Assembly (NCBI GenBank): GCA_964493695.1
Contig: CAZBPG010000149.1
Coordinates: 1-6,646 of the forward strand
Reading direction: 5' to 3'
DNA length: 6,646 nucleotides
Source: Bog-950 sp964493695
Lineage (GTDB): Bacteria; Bacteroidota; Bacteroidia; Chitinophagales; LD1
Position 1 is the first letter of the stretch. Every line of letters begins with the position of its first letter. The notes under the pieces were generated by a model. The model was given only the letters and a program-made list of their open reading frames with translations. It did no database searches and had not been told where the DNA came from. This document shows positions 6,292 through 6,646 of the stretch, in pieces. The position numbers and the translations under genes are program-made.

Positions 6292-6332
6292 CCTCCGCTG
6301 GCGGAGGGGTCTCGGCTAAGCCGGTACGGAGG
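6292..6332. repeat. GC-rich palindromic element with alternative folds (REP-like candidate)
   Basis: CCTCCGC (6292-6298) and GCGGAGG (6301-6307) form a near-contiguous palindrome. CGGCT (6313-6317) and AGCCG (6319-6323) form a second one, and a further CGGAGG (6327-6332) can pair with CCTCCG (6292-6297) to enclose everything. It fills the gap between the small-RNA terminator and the stop of the minus-strand gene at 6337. Such compact GC-rich palindromes are typical of dispersed intergenic repeats, but only one copy is visible here. It could instead help protect or end the 3' end of the minus-strand message, although no T-run follows it on that strand. Confidence 0.4.
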
Positions 6333-6336
6333 TGTA

Positions 6337-6646
6337 TTACTTTATCTTAATCCCGTCAGGTATTTCAAACTCGCTTTTATCAGGAGAGTAGTTCTCATCA
6401 ATTTCAATAGCATACTCTTCTACCCTGGTTGACATACCGGTTCCTGTTACCTGCTTTTTAATAGGGATACGGTTCCAGTACCAGGTTCTTAGCGAGCCAA
6501 ACACTTCAATAACCACACATGGGCGGTCCGATACCGTATCAGTTCCTATTAACACCTGCCCCGGCCGGAGCGCATCTAAATTAAGCGGAAGAGTTTCGTT
6601 TCGGTTCAACCTGAAACCGGTGCCGTCTATCAGGTTTATCTTATAA
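6337..6646 (-). CDS. C-terminal part of an uncharacterised protein, possibly LolA/DUF4412-like (partial, cut by right edge)
   Basis: On the minus strand the frame is open from the right edge to a TAA (complement of 6337-6339), giving 102 visible codons with no stop. A TTG at 6607-6609 is unlikely to be the start, because the frame continues upstream as YKINLIDGTGFR. The visible part has IGTDTVSDRPCVVIEVF, then WYWNRIPIKKQV, and close to the end SEFEIPDGIKI. An aromatic strand with a W-x-x-IP-hK pattern, a Cys after Arg-Pro, and a final FEIP-G resemble, from memory, the C-terminal sheet of LolA-like and DUF4412 envelope proteins that handle lipoproteins or lipids. This is a pattern-level guess; the N-terminus, and so any signal peptide, lies outside the window. 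The gene runs towards the palindromic element and the candidate small RNA. Confidence 0.75.
   Translation of the reverse strand, partial: YKINLIDGTGFRLNRNETLPLNLDALRPGQVLIGTDTVSDRPCVVIEVFGSLRTWYWNRIPIKKQVTGTGMSTRVEEYAIEIDENYSPDKSEFEIPDGIKIK

Noticed and set aside
6202..6432. A 76-codon + strand frame starting at TTG.
   Set aside because: It begins inside the -7 box, reads through a strong terminator and a palindromic element, and then runs antisense to the right-edge gene.

Overview
The window looks like a piece of a Bacteroidota chromosome, probably from a free-living or environmental lineage such as Chitinophagales or a relative. Four things suggest this. The left-edge gene ends in a tail typical of type IX secretion (T9SS) sorting domains. 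The gene starts lack Shine-Dalgarno motifs and have A-rich leaders. Promoter-like sequences fit the Bacteroidota TAnnTTTG (-7) pattern. The AsmA-family protein, cytidine deaminase and cold-shock protein all resemble Bacteroidota versions. This is judged by eye; no database search was run.

Layout, left to right. Positions 1-70 hold the last 22 codons of a + strand gene, closed by a strong intrinsic terminator (93-124). A 102-base gap then carries a weak promoter candidate and a small inverted repeat. Next come four tightly packed + strand genes: a large AsmA-family membrane-anchored protein (227-2884), cytidine deaminase cdd (2926-3408), a two-helix DUF1003 membrane protein (3421-3939) and acetyl-CoA synthetase acs (3955-5850). 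The gaps between them are 41, 12 and 15 bases, so they probably form one operon. A bidirectional terminator (5855-5884) separates them from a convergent cold-shock gene (5909-6100, minus strand).

Upstream of the cold-shock gene lies a short divergent unit with no protein-coding potential. It has a perfect TAnnTTTG box (6197-6204), a hairpin (6222-6253), and a 10-bp GAAA-capped terminator with seven T (6259-6289). I read this as a candidate small RNA of about 80 nt, the best lead in the window for something undescribed. A GC-rich, multiply foldable palindromic element (6292-6332) follows. Last is the C-terminal part of a minus-strand gene that runs off the right edge; it is possibly a LolA/DUF4412-like envelope protein.

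Functionally the operon is mixed: envelope maintenance (AsmA-like), pyrimidine salvage (Cdd), an unknown membrane protein and acetate activation (Acs). No single pathway joins them, and co-transcription is inferred from spacing only. The oddest protein-level features are a four-fold 15-residue charged repeat at the C-terminus of the AsmA-like protein and a Gly in place of the usual Arg after the zinc-site Cys-Ala-Glu of the deaminase.
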